Shown piece after piece: positions 1-12,456 of a stretch of 64,000 bases of DNA. The notes under the pieces were generated by a model. That model was given only the letters and a program-made list of their open reading frames with translations. It searched no databases and had not been told where the DNA came from. This stretch comes from Buddleja alternifolia (taxonomy: Eukaryota; Streptophyta; Magnoliopsida; Lamiales; Scrophulariaceae). Within the stretch, counting starts at the first letter, position 1, and each line of letters begins with the position of its first letter. The translations under genes were made by a program, and so were the position numbers. The stretch covers positions 3,821,001-3,885,000 of the forward strand of contig CM033405.1 in the NCBI GenBank assembly GCA_019426215.1, read 5' to 3'.

Positions 1-1789
1 ATAAGATCGAGCTTTAATACGACCAAATTGAAATAAAACTTTTATACGCATTTTATCATTCTATTTAAGCTAAGTGTATTATTTTAACAAATTGATCTTA
101 AACAAAATTTTAACAATCGAACTCAAGCAAAACATTTAATACTACTTTAGTTCGGAGATAACTGCATTCACCTCCCTTGAGCTATATATAGATATTTGGC
201 CTCCACACCTCTAATGTTTTGTATTTTAGAATGGACTTCCCCTCCAATTTTTCTATTAAATTTATGAACTAATGACTAGAATATCCTTCTCATTTGACCC
301 AAAAAAGGTTGAATATCACTATATAATGTGTTGAGAATGAAAACTTATTAAAACGTCATTAAATGACATATTATTAATCAAAAAATAAAGCATCCAAAAA
401 AAATAAAAAAATCTAGAAATATAACTCAAATATTCCTAAACTAAAATTAATTAAAAATTATGTTCTCTGTTTCTCGTGATTGTTTTTTGGCAATTCAAGA
501 AATTATTTTTCAAGTATGTTAATCTAATATAATTTAATTTTTTTTATTAATTTAAATAATTCTTATTTCTACAAATTCTTGTATATTTTCTTTTTTTAGA
601 AAAACTATAAGCACCGAAGTAATAACCTCGTGAATTATTTTATAATCCAAAATTCTATATTTTCCAGTATTATTTTTTTAATACAATTCAACAACTTCTT
701 CCAGAGAATTTTTTTAACTAGTATATTACCGATAAAAATAATATTAAAAAAATATACATACACCTATTCATGTGCCACCACCTTTTGCTCTTAAGTAGAT
801 GTACTTATATATATAAATAATAAATTAAAATAATTTATAATTACATCAAAATAAAAAATATTGTTACAAGTCAATAAAATTCAAAGCTAAAAGAATAGTA
901 CAACAACATCTAAAAAAATAGTACAACAACATCATATTCTTTCTCTTTCAATCTTAATTGAAAAACAAGGAAAACCCAAATTATACTAAATGCAATATAG
1001 AAAAAAGCAAGCAAAAGCACTAATTTCTTTTCTATTTAAGTTTTTCGAATGAAATTGGTATTAATGTTTTTCTTGACATTAAGTGTGAGTTGAACCAAAA
1101 GAGAGTTAAAATTAAGATAATTAATTAATCTTTATTTGGATCATAAAAGAATAGAGATTAGATTAGGGGAAGTTTCTTCACTTAATTTAAAAACTATTCA
1201 TTTTAGAATTATATTTTTAGATACTTTTAATTTAAGATGTATTTTTTAATTACTATGTCAGTTAATGGTATTTTTTTCATTCTCCAACCAATTATTTAAT
1301 TATTAAAAAAATAGCCCAAATGTGAAGGGTATTTAGTCTTTCATAAGTAAATCTAATGAAAAAGTTAGAGAAGTGGAAGTTAATGTCAATATTTCAAACA
1401 CGAAGGGGTATGAATGACCAATGTCTATAATTGATGGAAGATTGATGCACTTTTCCCCTGTAGTATGTATATTATTTTAACAATTAGAATTGATTATACT
1501 ATTATATAAATCATGAATAGTCTAGAATAACTATCTTGGACTGTCAATTTTTGGTGAAATCATTGCTCTATCAAAAAATTGACAGGTATCCCAAATAACT
1601 TCTCTTTCACCTCTAATATTCCCTCTCCTAATATTCCCTAATTTCTCTCATATTTTCTCTCAACATCGCATGTTCATATTTCTTCTTTTGCATCACTTCT
1701 TTTTTTCTTTGTAATCTCTTCTTCATATTTTATTTATTATATTTTAGTTTAAAAAATTAAATTTCTTTTAAGCTCTTTTTTTTTTTTTG
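1..1789. other. AT-rich intergenic DNA, no gene seen
   Basis: Very AT-rich sequence with short poly-A and poly-T runs and no open frame of coding character on either strand. No terminal repeats or target duplications could be fixed here. Confidence 0.6.
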
Positions 1790-2075
1790 GGGGACATGCA
1801 TGGAGCGTGCCATGTCATCATCCACGTGGCAACAAACGTCATTGCACCCGTGAGCATATTGGCCAATTGCTGTAGCGGAACATTGAATTTACTGTAGGGA
1901 TTAGCACAGATGGGAGATATTATTGTAGAAAGTGGGGCCCAGGGGAACGGGAAATCCGGCAAGGAATTAGAGTACGGGTGCATGAGAAGTGGGGAATCTG
2001 AAGAAAACGACGGGTCCCACCTAAGAAGGGGTGCAATCCAATAATTGCACCCCCACGCTATTCCGACAAAAATCA
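1790..2075. other. GC-richer non-coding island with a hairpin
   Basis: This stretch is clearly richer in G and C than its flanks. It ends with a 10-bp inverted repeat, GGGGTGCAAT at 2028-2037 and ATTGCACCCC at 2044-2053, separated by 6 bases. A 102-residue minus-strand open frame crosses it but is Pro/Trp-rich and matches no family I know. It could be a relic of a small DNA transposon or a promoter-like island. Confidence 0.3.
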
Positions 2076-3066
2076 TGATATTGTCTGTCCTTATTCAATC
2101 ACTTTTCTCATCAGTCAATCTCTTTTCTCTTCTTCTTACTCTGTTCCGATGATTTATTTTTTCGTCCACTTTGGACTTTTCTTTCACTTTCGGACAAAAA
2201 ATATAGTAATTTTTTTTTTTTAGGTTGGGCTCCCGTCATATACCACGAAGTCATGTTTACAAGAGCAATGGTTGCCTATACAGATATTTACAGACTACCC
2301 ATCAATATTATCCTCATATCAGTCGAAGTAGAAGAAATCGAACCCACTACATAAAATGACTTGTTCCTTATTAACCAAGTCAATGGATGTTGACAAAATA
2401 AAATAAATTGGATGATCTTAGCTAGCTCTGATGAATTTTAATCATGTAAGTATGGTGGTCTATCCTGAAGATTTTTATTTTTCAAGTGAATGTCACGAGT
2501 TTGAAGTGTATCGAGAATGCATAACTTGCTATTAAAGGCTTGATATAATGGAACTAATATTTATTTTCTAATGCGTCTGCTATACAAGTTGTCAAATTGA
2601 TTTATATGTCTTAACAAGCTTTTAGTTGAAAAAAATTTGATACAAGGATCACGTTTTCTTTGTTGGAGAATTCAGCTACACTCAAATTTCACATGATCTA
2701 GATGTTTCTTACATAAAACAAATTGTAATGATCTCTAAAGTAAAATTTGCTAGTTTTACTTTTTTTACTCAATAAGGGAAATCAAAATTGTTTTCGCAAC
2801 TTCTGATGACGCTAGTACTTAGGTTGTTTGGTTAATTGAATTTCAAAAACAATGCCTTTTGAACAAAGAACATAGAAAAATTGTCAAACCTAATTTTCCA
2901 AGACGAAAAATAAATTGTCGAAACGTTTTTCTTATTTTAACAAGTCAAAAGATAAGACATTTAGGCTCATCAAATTTTGACATTTCAAATATAATCGCGG
3001 GTACCATATTATTTTAAACACGTAACTATAAATTTTTAAATTTTTTTTTGACATAATTACAATTGC
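2076..3066. other. AT-rich intergenic DNA, nothing recognised
   Basis: No coding frame or clear repeat structure was seen. A poly-T run near 2210-2222 precedes a short mixed-composition segment that could be the tail of an unrecognised retroposon; this is only a suspicion. Confidence 0.5.
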
Positions 3067-3243
3067 AAAAAATTACATACAGACCTCCTCATTTATTGTG
3101 TAATTACAAAAACTCTCCCTCACTTATTAAAAATTACAAACTTTCTTAAATAGTACTCCTGAATGGGTGTGTTAATAATTTTCAATAAGTGAAGAGAAGT
3201 TTTTGTAATTATACAATAAATGAGGGGTCTGTATGGAATTTTT
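3067..3243. mobile_element. Fold-back MITE (long inverted repeat)
   Basis: The left arm (3067-3136) and right arm (3172-3243) are near-complete reverse complements of about 70 bp with a loop of about 35 bp. Both arms carry the block ACAGACC..CTCATTTATTG. The whole unit would fold into one long hairpin, as expected of a fold-back miniature inverted-repeat element. No target duplication was convincing, so the superfamily is not assigned. A transcript through it could be diced into small RNAs; that is inference. Confidence 0.75.
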
Positions 3244-3533
3244 CTTTTCAATTATTAGGGCATTCAAAGTAAATAACATTACGTTAGTAGTTATATATGT
3301 CCAAGTTCGATGAACTTTTTAAAATAGCCATTTTTGTATTATGCTCCTTCACACTTCACACTTTCCATTTAATCCCTTAAATTAAACGATAATCCTTAAT
3401 CCACTAGGGAACAAAAACGACACCAAAGTCCACTCCGAATCCAACTATGTCTCGATAAGTATGGCCAGGAAACCAAAGGCATATTAAAATGTAGACTTAA
3501 ACAATTTATATATTATTATTGTCATAATCCCAA

Positions 3534-3793
3534 TGACACACACACACACACATATATATATATACATATATATATAATCACTCTTTCACTAGCTCAAGGT
3601 GCAAAATAATGTGAATCCCACTACATTTTGAATATCATAATTTAGTCCTACTACTATGATGGCCTTAGTCATTACCACACATGTATATTATGCTGGCTAC
3701 TCACATTATCACTAGATTGATCAAACACCACCGCACAAAGCATGTTAATAAATGATGTTGGTAATAATTATATATATATATGTGTGTGTGTGT
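3534..3793. repeat. Mirrored CA/TA and TA/TG microsatellites
   Basis: A (CA)n(TA)n tract at 3535-3575 is followed about 190 bp later by (TA)n(TG)n at 3769-3793. The second is the reverse complement of the first, so the two could pair and enclose the unique DNA between them. Confidence 0.7.
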
Positions 3794-4269
3794 TTATGTA
3801 CGTATATATATCGCATTAATTGTTACATTAACAAACAAACTAATATTATAGTAATATAGTGGAGCATTCATTCTTCTTCTCTCGAAACAATCGCAATTAA
3901 ATTGAGGGCAAGAGGGTCACTAAAGTTTTTTTATGGCTTGTAATGATAATGCTCCAAAAGTATTTGAAATCAAAGTATTATGAGAGGGAAAGATTTGATA
4001 CTTGGAATAAGAATTTTCAAAACCATGACTAATATTATAACAATTAAAGGGAATGATCAGGATTAATCGAAACTAAATTCTAATAATTTTATCATTAGTG
4101 AATACAATAAAAAAAACATAAACAATAAAAAAACATAACATTTATTTTATCATTAGTGAGATATGACCAAACATTAACAAGATTTTGAATATATTACCAT
4201 ACTAACAACAACAACAATAATAATAGTGAGCACTAGAAGAGATAGAATTGTTGAAGCATATAGATAGAA

Positions 4270-4535
4270 CTGAAAAACGAATTAAACAATTTGATATATC
4301 TTTCGAAATCGATCGCTAAAAGCTCGTTTGAGTTTAATCGTCAATATCTTAAATTTTGAACAATATTTTTGTGCTCGATAATGTTTATAGTTCAGCTCGA
4401 GCTCGACTTATATTCGATTCAATTAAAATTCATTTGAATTCGACTTAATTCACACTCAATCAAGTTCAAACACAAATTTTAAATCTCAATAACAATTCCA
4501 ACAAATTTGCATAAAAATTTATTCAACTCAATTGG
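4270..4535 (+). repeat. Dispersed repeat rich in CTCGAG-type words, copy 1
   Basis: Contains the block GATCGCTAAAAGCTCGTTTG and further GAGCTCGAG-like words. A related block lies in opposite orientation at about 35515-35800 (GATCGCTAAAGGTCTCGTTTG-like on the minus strand, split here by single changes). It is probably an old dispersed element. No ends were defined. Confidence 0.4.
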
Positions 4536-4689
4536 ACTAGTTTCCGTTTCACCCTACATATAGTCCCATTTAAGAGCCGACCCAAACAAAGCCTGTTTCG
4601 AGCCGACTGAAAATATGCATTCCTCTTGACAAAAACCTCTGCAAAAGCTGCTCTCACCAGTCTTACAACTCGGACACACTTCAAAATCC

Positions 4690-4876
4690 TTCACAATCTC
4701 TCTCTCTCCTCTCTCTACTGTCCCTCTCTCTAACCCTCCACAATAAAACCCCCCATAAACCCCCAAATCCACACACCATTTTCACTAACAATTTTCATAC
4801 ACACACTTCTATTATTACTTCTTATATATATATATATATACATCAACTAAAATAAAAATTACAGAGCTACTAAAAA
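4690..4876 (+). promoter_or_regulatory. Probable promoter/5' leader of the Dof gene
   Basis: A CT-rich tract at about 4697-4736 resembles a plant pyrimidine patch or leader. A TA-dinucleotide run at 4822-4840 lies only about 40 bp before the start codon and may be leader rather than TATA box. The exact transcription start cannot be set by eye. Confidence 0.4.
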
Positions 4877-5557
4877 ATGGCGACGGACACGGCTGACAGA
4901 AAGGCCGCAAAGACGGGCCACGTCGGCGCGCCGCCGCCGGAGCCGGAGCACCTCCCCTGCCCGCGGTGCGACTCCACCAACACCAAGTTCTGCTACTACA
5001 ACAACTACAACTTCTCCCAGCCGCGCCACTTCTGCAAGTCCTGCCGCCGCTACTGGACCCACGGCGGTACCCTCCGCGACATCCCCGTCGGCGGCGGTAG
5101 CCGCAAGAACGCCAAGCGCTCACGTACAGCCGTATCCTCCGCCAGCGCCGCCCCCGGCGCCGCCACTGTCTACTCGTCGGGTCATAACGAGTTTCGCCAC
5201 TTTCCGGTGCCGATCTCCGCCGATCACGGCGGAGGTATGGCGTTCGTTGGCGATGGGAAGATGTGTGGCAGCTTTACTTCGTTGCTGAATAATAGTCAGG
5301 GGAGTGGGTTTTTGGGCTTGGGTGGATTTGGGCTTGGGATTGGTAATGGGCTTGATGATGTGGGCTTTGGGCTGGGCCGGGCAGTGTGGCCCTTTTCGGG
5401 GGTGGTGGAAGGTGGGCCCACAAGTGGGAATGGTGGGTCCACCGTGGCGGGGCACACGTGGCAGCTTGAGAATGGGGAGGGTGGATTTGTTGAGAGTGGA
5501 GATTGTTTTGGTTGGCCGGATCTTGCTATTTCCACACCCGGTAGTGTTTTGAAATGA
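4877..5557 (+). CDS. Dof-type C2C2 zinc-finger transcription factor
   Basis: Plant-specific nuclear transcription factor that, as a family, binds AAAG cores. The 226-residue protein has the Dof finger at residues 28-56 with Cys28, Cys31, Cys53 and Cys56 (CX2CX21CX2C), including [16 protein letters not shown]. The finger runs into [20 protein letters not shown] and a basic KRSR nuclear-localisation-like stretch to residue 83. The Gly/Ser-rich tail has no known domain and ends shortly after a GWPDLAI segment. The [14 protein letters not shown] form fits the OBP1/Dof3.4, Dof1.7 and Dof5.8 type, but the exact orthologue is not fixed. The start is in good plant context (AAAAATGGCG), and no earlier in-frame ATG was seen. 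The gene has one exon. The first half is strikingly GC-rich (codons ending in C or G) against an AT-rich flank. It is the best-supported host gene in the window and appears intact. Confidence 0.95.
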   Translation: MATDTADRKAAKTGHVGAPPPEPEHLPCPRCDSTNTKFCYYNNYNFSQPRHFCKSCRRYWTHGGTLRDIPVGGGSRKNAKRSRTAVSSASAAPGAATVYSSGHNEFRHFPVPISADHGGGMAFVGDGKMCGSFTSLLNNSQGSGFLGLGGFGLGIGNGLDDVGFGLGRAVWPFSGVVEGGPTSGNGGSTVAGHTWQLENGEGGFVESGDCFGWPDLAISTPGSVLK

Positions 5558-5565
5558 ATATTATT

Positions 5566-6106
5566 GTTGTAGTTTTGTTATTACTGTAAGTGTATGCTAA
5601 TGTCCAAGTTCATCAAGGTTTTTTTTTTTTTTTTTTTTTCCAAGTAGAGTATCACGCATATATGCATCGAGTCTTGTTTGCATCGAACGGTTTTGATATT
5701 TCCACGTCAGTATAGAGATTATATCGTTAACGACGTGACAATTGTTTGGCAATTTGATGTTTAAGATGGAATGTGATAGTATAGAGATCATGTGATTATT
5801 GAGGTAACGATCTTTTAGCTGTTTGATGTTTAAGACCCGTTTAATAGTTGGGACAGATTTGTATAAGGCCAGCCAATTGGATCACCCATATTTTCTAATG
5901 TTAGTTCCTTTTTGGAAAATTAAAGAAAATTATGTCTTAATTCAAGCATCTATCCTTTGCCCCGAATGATATATTTTTCAAGTAGAGCAACTAGTTATAA
6001 ACGAATATTTGTTGCAATTTTCATGTGACCAGTAGTATTCATATAGCATATCTACTATTATTTTTCTGACTGTTCTGACATTGTGCTTCCAATTTTGTAA
6101 CACACT
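5566..6106 (+). repeat. Dof 3'-flank segment, copy 1 of a 15-kb-apart duplication
   Basis: Begins 8 bp after the Dof stop codon and is repeated in the same orientation at 21013-21582 with scattered substitutions. Copy 2 has an extra block of about 34 bp just before the shared TTGTAACACACT end. No coding capacity. It probably carries the Dof 3' UTR and polyadenylation region. Confidence 0.85.
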
Positions 6107-9100
6107 GGCAATGTTTGGTTATGTTTCCATATTTATATTTGGTCCAAAATTCTCATCAAACCATGTTTGCCGTCCCTTTTCGTGTGTTGTAATCTGCTCT
6201 TCCAAGGCTTGTGAAGGAGCATTCTACAATAAAAAATAATATTTCCCAGGGGGTGCGAGGCAATCTCCCCGTGATCAATCAATTTACAAACCACCTCCGA
6301 GTCCACCTCTGCCACAATCCGTGGAACTCTCCTATCCCAAGCAAGTCTCAATACCTCTCTAAGGGCGAGCAACTCCGCCTCCATGATTGTAACCTTACCT
6401 ATATTCCAGCTGAACCCCAAAATCCACTTGCCTTCATCATCACGGAGGACTCCCCCAGCTGTAGCTCGGTTCGAGGTGACTCTAAAACTGTCGTCCGTGT
6501 TTAACTTGTACCACCCGAAGCCCGGTTTAATCCATGTGATGGGGCAGTCTATCCGGGTTTTAATTCTCCTCGCCGACGGAAACACCTCTTCCAACTCTAA
6601 TGCCAATTTCTTGATTTTAAAGATTGCCTGCTTCCAATCTTCTTCCTTCCCTTCAAAAACAAAACGGTTTCGCCCTCTCCAAATACACCAAATTGTCGCC
6701 ATAAAAATAGTTCTCCACGGAACTCCAGGGAAGATAGTGTTATCCCGTTGTTTCTTTAAGTTATCATGAATCCAATTCTCACCAGGGTCATGCATGAATT
6801 CAAGAAAGTAAGTTGGTAAGACCACAAATTTCCCACACTTTGGCAGCTAAGGGGCAGTCACGAAGGACGTGTAAGGAGGTCTCCTTACCCTTCAAGTAGC
6901 GGATACAAGAATAGCTATCAACAATATTCCGAGAGAAAAGGTGGGCTCGAGTTGCCAACCTATCCCGGTGAAAAAGCTAATGGAACATCTTGAATTTGAG
7001 CGGGCACCTATTACTCCAAATCCAGCTCCACTTTTTGACTTCAAATTGCTCATTGGTATCCCGATTGTTATCTCGTAAAAACTCATAGGCACTCTTACAA
7101 GAAAACACGCCCGTCGAGGACCCTGTCCATACTCTCGTATCTCTCTTCTCTCTACTATACGGGACAAGACAACTTTTAATCAATCTTTTCACACTCTCCG
7201 GTAGAGGGGTCTTGATTCCATCCAGGCACCACTGTCCCGTATCATCAATGACATTGGAAACCACCATGCTCGTCTCGCTCTCATCAATGTTCGCTTCAAT
7301 AAGATCACATAAATAGTTTTTGTCACACCATCGATCGTACCAAATAGAGATATCTTTCCCATCTCCAATTCTCCAATGAATCAATCCCTCGACCTCCTTA
7401 ATGCTACGCAATATACCTCTCCATTGGGCCGAGTCGTGCGGTTTACACTCCCCGTCCAGAAGGTCCTGATTTTTGACATATTTTCCCACAATGATGTCTG
7501 CCCATATGCAATTCTTTTTGTTAATCATTGCCCAGCCAACCTTAGCCAACAAGGACACATTAGTTTTCCTTGTCTCTCTGATACCTAGCCCACCTCTCTT
7601 TTTACACTTAGTCACTTCTTTCCAATTAACTAGGTGCAGTTTTCCCCGGTTACCCACATTGGACCAAAGAAAAGTACGATTCAATCTATCAAGTTGATCA
7701 CATATCGACAATGGAAGCCACACTGTTTGCATCATATACGAGGGTAACGCCGCGGTGACAGACTTGATCAAAGTCATCCTACCCGCCAAATTAAGCAACT
7801 TCGCTTTCCACGACGAAAGACGGGATTGTACCTTATCAATGAGTTGTCTATAGAGTTGAGGACCTGACCTATGGTGGACCGTAGGCACTCCAAGGTATTT
7901 CCCGAAATCATTAGTGCAACCAATCCCCAAAACCCCGACAATCCTCCACCTACTTCTTCTTGGCATAAACCTCGAGAAGAAAGCCTTAGACTTATCGATC
8001 CACTCTCAATCCCGAAACCGAGCAAAAACCATCCAAAATCCTTTTAATAGTCCTAGCGTTTTCCACCGTACCTCTCGCCGTGAGAATGAGGTCATCTGCG
8101 AAGAAAAGATGAGAGATCTGAGGACCCCCCTCTACAAAGTGAAATCGGCTGCCAAGATCCATCTAAATTAGCCTCCTCGATCAAATAGGCGAGCCTTTCC
8201 ATACAAAGAACAAAGAGATAGGGAGAGAAATGATCGCCTTGTCTAAGTCCACACGTTGGTTGGAAGGGTGGAAGGGGTTCACCGTTCCAAATGATTTGGG
8301 GGCGAGAACTACAAACACACTCCATAATAATCCGAGTCACCACAAGGGGAAAGTGGAAAAAATGCAAAGTTTCCCGAAGGAAGCTCCAACTCACTTTGTC
8401 GTACACTTTCTCGAGATCAATTTTAAGAACCATGCCACCTTTTTTGCTTTTAGACCTTCTAAGCGAGTGTATCAGTTCTTGAATGATCAAAATGTTATCT
8501 TGAGTTCCCTTCCCGGGAATGAAACTATTTTGGAAGGGGGAAACCAAGTCCTTCATCAAATTCTTCAACCTACTCGTAAGCATCTTGGTCACAATCTTAT
8601 ATGTAACATTACATAAGGAGATTCGTCTGAATTTGCTAATCACACCAGGGCTTTCCACCTTTGGAATAAGTACCATGAACGAGTTCCCAACTCCTTCTTG
8701 TAAACAACCGGTGACCATCATTTTCACCACCATGTCCCAAACCGAGTGTCCCACAACATCCCAAAACTTTTGATAGACAAAGGCTTGACACCCGTCTGGC
8801 CCGGGCGCTTTATCCGGGCTCATAGAGAAAACCACCGACCTAATTTTCTCCATTTCTGGTAGAATCTGGATTTGAGCAGCCTACTCCTCACTAAGATGCC
8901 TTTGGAGAGAGCTTGCCCGACACCTAATGGACCGAGATTCATTGCCACTGAAAGTCTTGATGAAATAATTCAGCACATGATCCTTAAGGGCCTGCTGATC
9001 TTCTTGCCAAACATTATTGACTTTGAGCATGTTAATTGCATTCTTCCTTCTTCTAACTATTGTCGTGGCATGAAAAAAATTTGTATTTCCATCTCCAAAC

Positions 9101-9738
9101 TTTAACCAATTGACTCGAGATTTTTGATACCACATAAGCTCCTCTTGTTTCAGAATAAGACAAAATTCCTCGATCAATTCCTTCTCAAGTTTAAACAATC
9201 TGAGGTCTTCCAAAAGTCCGAACTCCTTTGAATTCCTTCCAGCCGGGCCATAACTTTCTTTTTCCTTCCGAAAATGTTCCCAAAAACTTTCTCATTCCAT
9301 TCTTTCATAGAGTCTGGTAAGGATCTAAGGGCCCCTTTAAGGTCAATATTTTTATCCCACACCTCCCTAACCACCCCCTTACAAAGAGGGTGGGTAGTCC
9401 AAGCAAGCTCGAAATGAAATATTTTCTTCACTTTATTTTTTACGGGCAGCCCATGACAGTGTGTAATGATCGGGTGGTGGTCAAAGCAAGTGCGTGCCCA
9501 GTGCACAACCGTAGCTTCTGGGAATTTCATCCTCCACTCATGGTTAGTGAGGGCTCTATCTAATCTCTCTTTGATAGTGGTAATACCTCCTCGCCTACAA
9601 ACCCAAGTAAATTTTGGTCCCTGGTAACCAAGACCATAATACTACAAGAATCCATCATATCTAAAAAGCGATTGCATATCGACACGCTCACAGGCCTCCC
9701 CCCTTTGTTCTCATGAGAGGCGGTAACCTCACTAAAAT

Positions 9739-9800
9739 CCCCGGTTAAGAACCATGTGATATTTAGGCTCCCCGGTTAAGAACCATGGGATATTTAGGCT
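9739..9800 (+). repeat. Two 31-bp tandem units beside the MITE
   Basis: Two copies of a 31-bp unit starting CCCCGGTTAAGAACCATG begin at 9739 and 9770 and differ at one base. The second runs into the left end of the MITE at 9797. The duplication lies in LINE endonuclease sequence and may mark a repair event linked to the MITE insertion. Confidence 0.75.
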
Positions 9801-10306
9801 CCGTATGGTTATGTTTTCTGAGTTAAATTCTGAGTTTTTTTTTAAATGTGTATTATAGAAATGCGTGTGAAAATATTGACTTTTATTGTTTGTTTGGATG
9901 TGTTTTTAGAAAATAGTTGGAAGTGGTGTTTGATGTGACATAAAGTTGAATTTTATTGGGATTTGATATATGAAGTGATTGAATTAATTATGAATGTGTG
10001 TATATATATATATGAATGATTTGATATAAAGTATGTGTGTGTGTATATATATACATATATATTTAGTTATTATAAAATATGATAAAGTAAGAAAGATAAT
10101 TAGTTGAAAAGTGGGATAATGTAATTAATGATGAAAAATTGTGAATTGATTAAAAGGGTGAAATGATTAGTTGTTGTATAGGGGAGTGTGTAGTAAGATT
10201 TAAAATTTGAGTATTTTCGGTAGAATTTACTTAGAAGTGTGCATTTTCATTTTCTAGTGATCCAAAAAATGAAAATGCAATTCAGAAAACATAACCATAC
10301 GCAGCC
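9797..10306. mobile_element. Tourist-like (PIF/Harbinger) MITE, 510 bp
   Basis: Terminal inverted repeats of 25 bp with one mismatch: the left end starts GGCTCCGTATGGTTATG and the right end is the reverse complement of GGCTGCGTATGGTTATG. The element is flanked by the 3-bp duplication TTA at 9794-9796 and 10307-10309, the hallmark of PIF/Harbinger elements. The interior is AT-rich and non-coding, so it must have been moved by a transposase from elsewhere. It sits in the endonuclease of the LINE, so it inserted after that element. Confidence 0.92.
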
Positions 10307-10999
10307 TTACATTTTGGCTCCGAGTCTCTAAGTCATTCCAGAGAAGCTCCCTAGTTTCCCAATGAGGGCTCGTATAACACCCCGACGCCATCCAATGATC
10401 CCCATTAACGGATCCAATAATCTCATGGATCGCTTGCGGATTAGACTCAATAATTTGAGTCTGAATATTATTCGCATCCCACAACATCCAAATGCCCCCC
10501 TCTCGCCCCTCGATAGGGGCCCGGTTGACTCCCGAAAAACCAAGAGAGGTTGAAATACTCTTAGCCCTGTCCTCTCCTACTTTTGTTTCCAAAGTGTACA
10601 CTATGTCCGGCCTATAAGTTGCCACAAGCTCCCTCAAATGCCTTCTAAATGATGCTTTACCGGCACCTTGACAATTCCAAGATAAAATCTTCATGGAAAA
10701 TAATTTATTCTAAGAGCAAGGCTAACAGAATTGTTAGCATTCCATCCCATTATTATCCCCTTCTTTAGGGCCACCCTCCCCCTCGTCAACTCCTTTTGAC
10801 GTATCCATCTCATCACTTTCCAATGTTACTTCAGAACATGATACTTCCTTTGGTTTCTCCAAAAGAGTTCCTAAAGGTAAGGATTCTAACACCACTCCTT
10901 TTCCTTTCTCCTTATGAATCTCCTGCTCCATTTCCACTCGTGTGTTAATCTCTAAAACGCCACTCGAAAAAAAAGAAATCCTGTGGAACATCAATATTT

Positions 11000-12456
11000 G
11001 GCAAATATGTTGAGATGCCTTTGTTAAAATTGTTCACACCAAAAGGGGACCCCCACCTTAGTCAAATTAAAGGTCCCACTTGTGGTATCAGCAACAACCT
11101 TCGCCTTTAGACTGTTTTGACGTGCCCCACCCTCTTTAGTGTTCCTAGATTTCCTTTTATTTGCCCCTGACTTTCTTCCCTCAATGTTTGAGCTCACATC
11201 TTTTGTTTGTAAAATTCTTTTTTTCGGATTTTTAAATCCCTCACCCTTATTGCCTTTTCCCAAGTCAACCCCAACAACAATATTAGGGTCTTGATTTTCT
11301 AAACCAAACTTTCCACTCTCTGCCAGAACAAAGAAATGATTTTTTGGCTCTTTGTGGTTTAAGGTTTGTTTTGTCATCTCCCCTTACACTCCTGGTGGCC
11401 CCTTCTGCCACTTGTCAGGTCTCGACTTGCTTTTCTGTCTTGTCACTTGCATCCAAGAGCCATACTTGGTACAATTTTACCCCTCATCTTTACGAGAACC
11501 TGAACCGATTTTCGACCCGGTTCCACTATCAACTCCGGTAGTCGTCTTCTCCCTTTCTACCGTTGGTGGACCCCCACTCTCTTCTTTCTTGGTCGTTGGG
11601 CACTCTTGAACCCGGTGACCTATCCGCCCACACCCAAAACAAATGACAGGGAGATTCTCATACATTATCTTGAAAACACTCCCCTCAATATCAACTTCAC
11701 TTTGAAGGGGCTTTTCTAGATCTAACTAGACACAAAACCTAGCATACTTCCTCCTCGACACCCGGAAGGTGCTTTGATCAATCTTGATCGGTGATCCTAA
11801 GCTCTTTGCATGGTGTAGATAATTTCTTCCTGGAAAAATTCAATGGCAAGCTTCGGGATCCGAATCCACGAGATCGCTGTCTTCATTCTATCCGTGGAAG
11901 CTTGGAAGCATGGGTACCATTTTCGAACCCCTAGGTGATAGTTAAAGATCATCCATGCGCCTTCTGTGAGGACATACTCCATTTTCTCCTTGTTAGTCAG
12001 TTTCAGCAGAAAGCATTTATGACCAAGGTCCAACAAATCAAACTCCCCGTTAAGCGCCCACAACTTGTCTATTTTGGCAGAGAGAATGTTAAAATTAATA
12101 GCTCTACCTTCCCATTTAAGGATAAGACTCCCCTCCCAGTCATGATTAATGTCACGAGCATAGTTTTTCTCCAACCTTATCTTGAGTCTAGGGTTTTCTG
12201 GAGAGGGTTCAATGGTTGTCACCCGGTCCAGATCCTTTGTCCCCTCCGCATTAAACTTGATATCCGGTTGCCGGTGGTATGCCCCCAGTAGAGAGTCACG
12301 GTACGAGTCTTACCGCCCCATCTTCGGGTCCCTGCTGTTTCCAGGAGCTGGCTCCGCTTCACTGTTAATCTCCCCAGTGGAGGTCTTTACCTTTTTGTTA
12401 ACATGGTCTACGGGAGGGATGCCCTCACCGGGATTCTGACTTCCCGGCGAGACCAT
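11000..12456 (-). pseudogene. LINE ORF1 (gag-like RNA-binding protein), broken
   Basis: The likely ATG is at 12456. The first about 46 codons end in a stop, and the frame then resumes to give a DUF4283-type domain at about 12240-11797 (motifs LILKWEGRAI, FLLKLTNKEKME, WYPCF). A CCHC zinc knuckle, CFGCGRIGHRVQEC, follows at about 11640-11600. The remaining frame, to about 11000 and possibly 10734, is Lys/Gly/Glu-rich and interrupted. In the family this protein coats element RNA and chaperones it. At least three frame changes or stops are needed to read across, so it is a pseudogene. The domain order and the endonuclease start immediately downstream support the call. Confidence 0.8.

Larger units (their letters stand above)
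6133..10694 (-). pseudogene. LINE ORF2: endonuclease, reverse transcriptase, RNase H, broken
   Basis: The frame starts at 10694 with an EEP-type endonuclease (MKILSWNCQGAGKASF, LETK, GGIWMLW). It is interrupted by the MITE and resumes with WFLTGDFSEV near 9775-9740. Reverse transcriptase follows in pieces: SPDKAPGPDG and NSFIPGKGTQDNI near 8830-8470, GLRQGDHFSPYLF near 8260, and the catalytic FADD at 8091-8102 after a frame change near 8125. Then come the LGVP and AGRMTLIKSV thumb blocks (7900-7770), a zf-RVT-like region, and RNase H at 6600-6200 with LNTDDSF, MEAELLAL and EVDSEVVC. A stop follows FKMFH near 6977. In active relatives ORF2 performs target-primed reverse transcription in the nucleus. 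The stops, frameshifts and insertion make this copy dead. Confidence 0.88.

Noticed and set aside
1768..2076. 102-codon minus-strand open frame
   Set aside because: Pro/Trp-rich with no motif, lies over a GC-rich hairpin-bearing island; open by composition only.
4815..5535. Several antisense and alternate-frame open frames over the Dof gene
   Set aside because: They are shadows of the GC-rich Dof coding sequence with Arg/Gly/Pro-biased content.
6211..9105. Plus-strand open frames across the LINE
   Set aside because: Antisense shadows of reverse transcriptase and RNase H; no independent motif.
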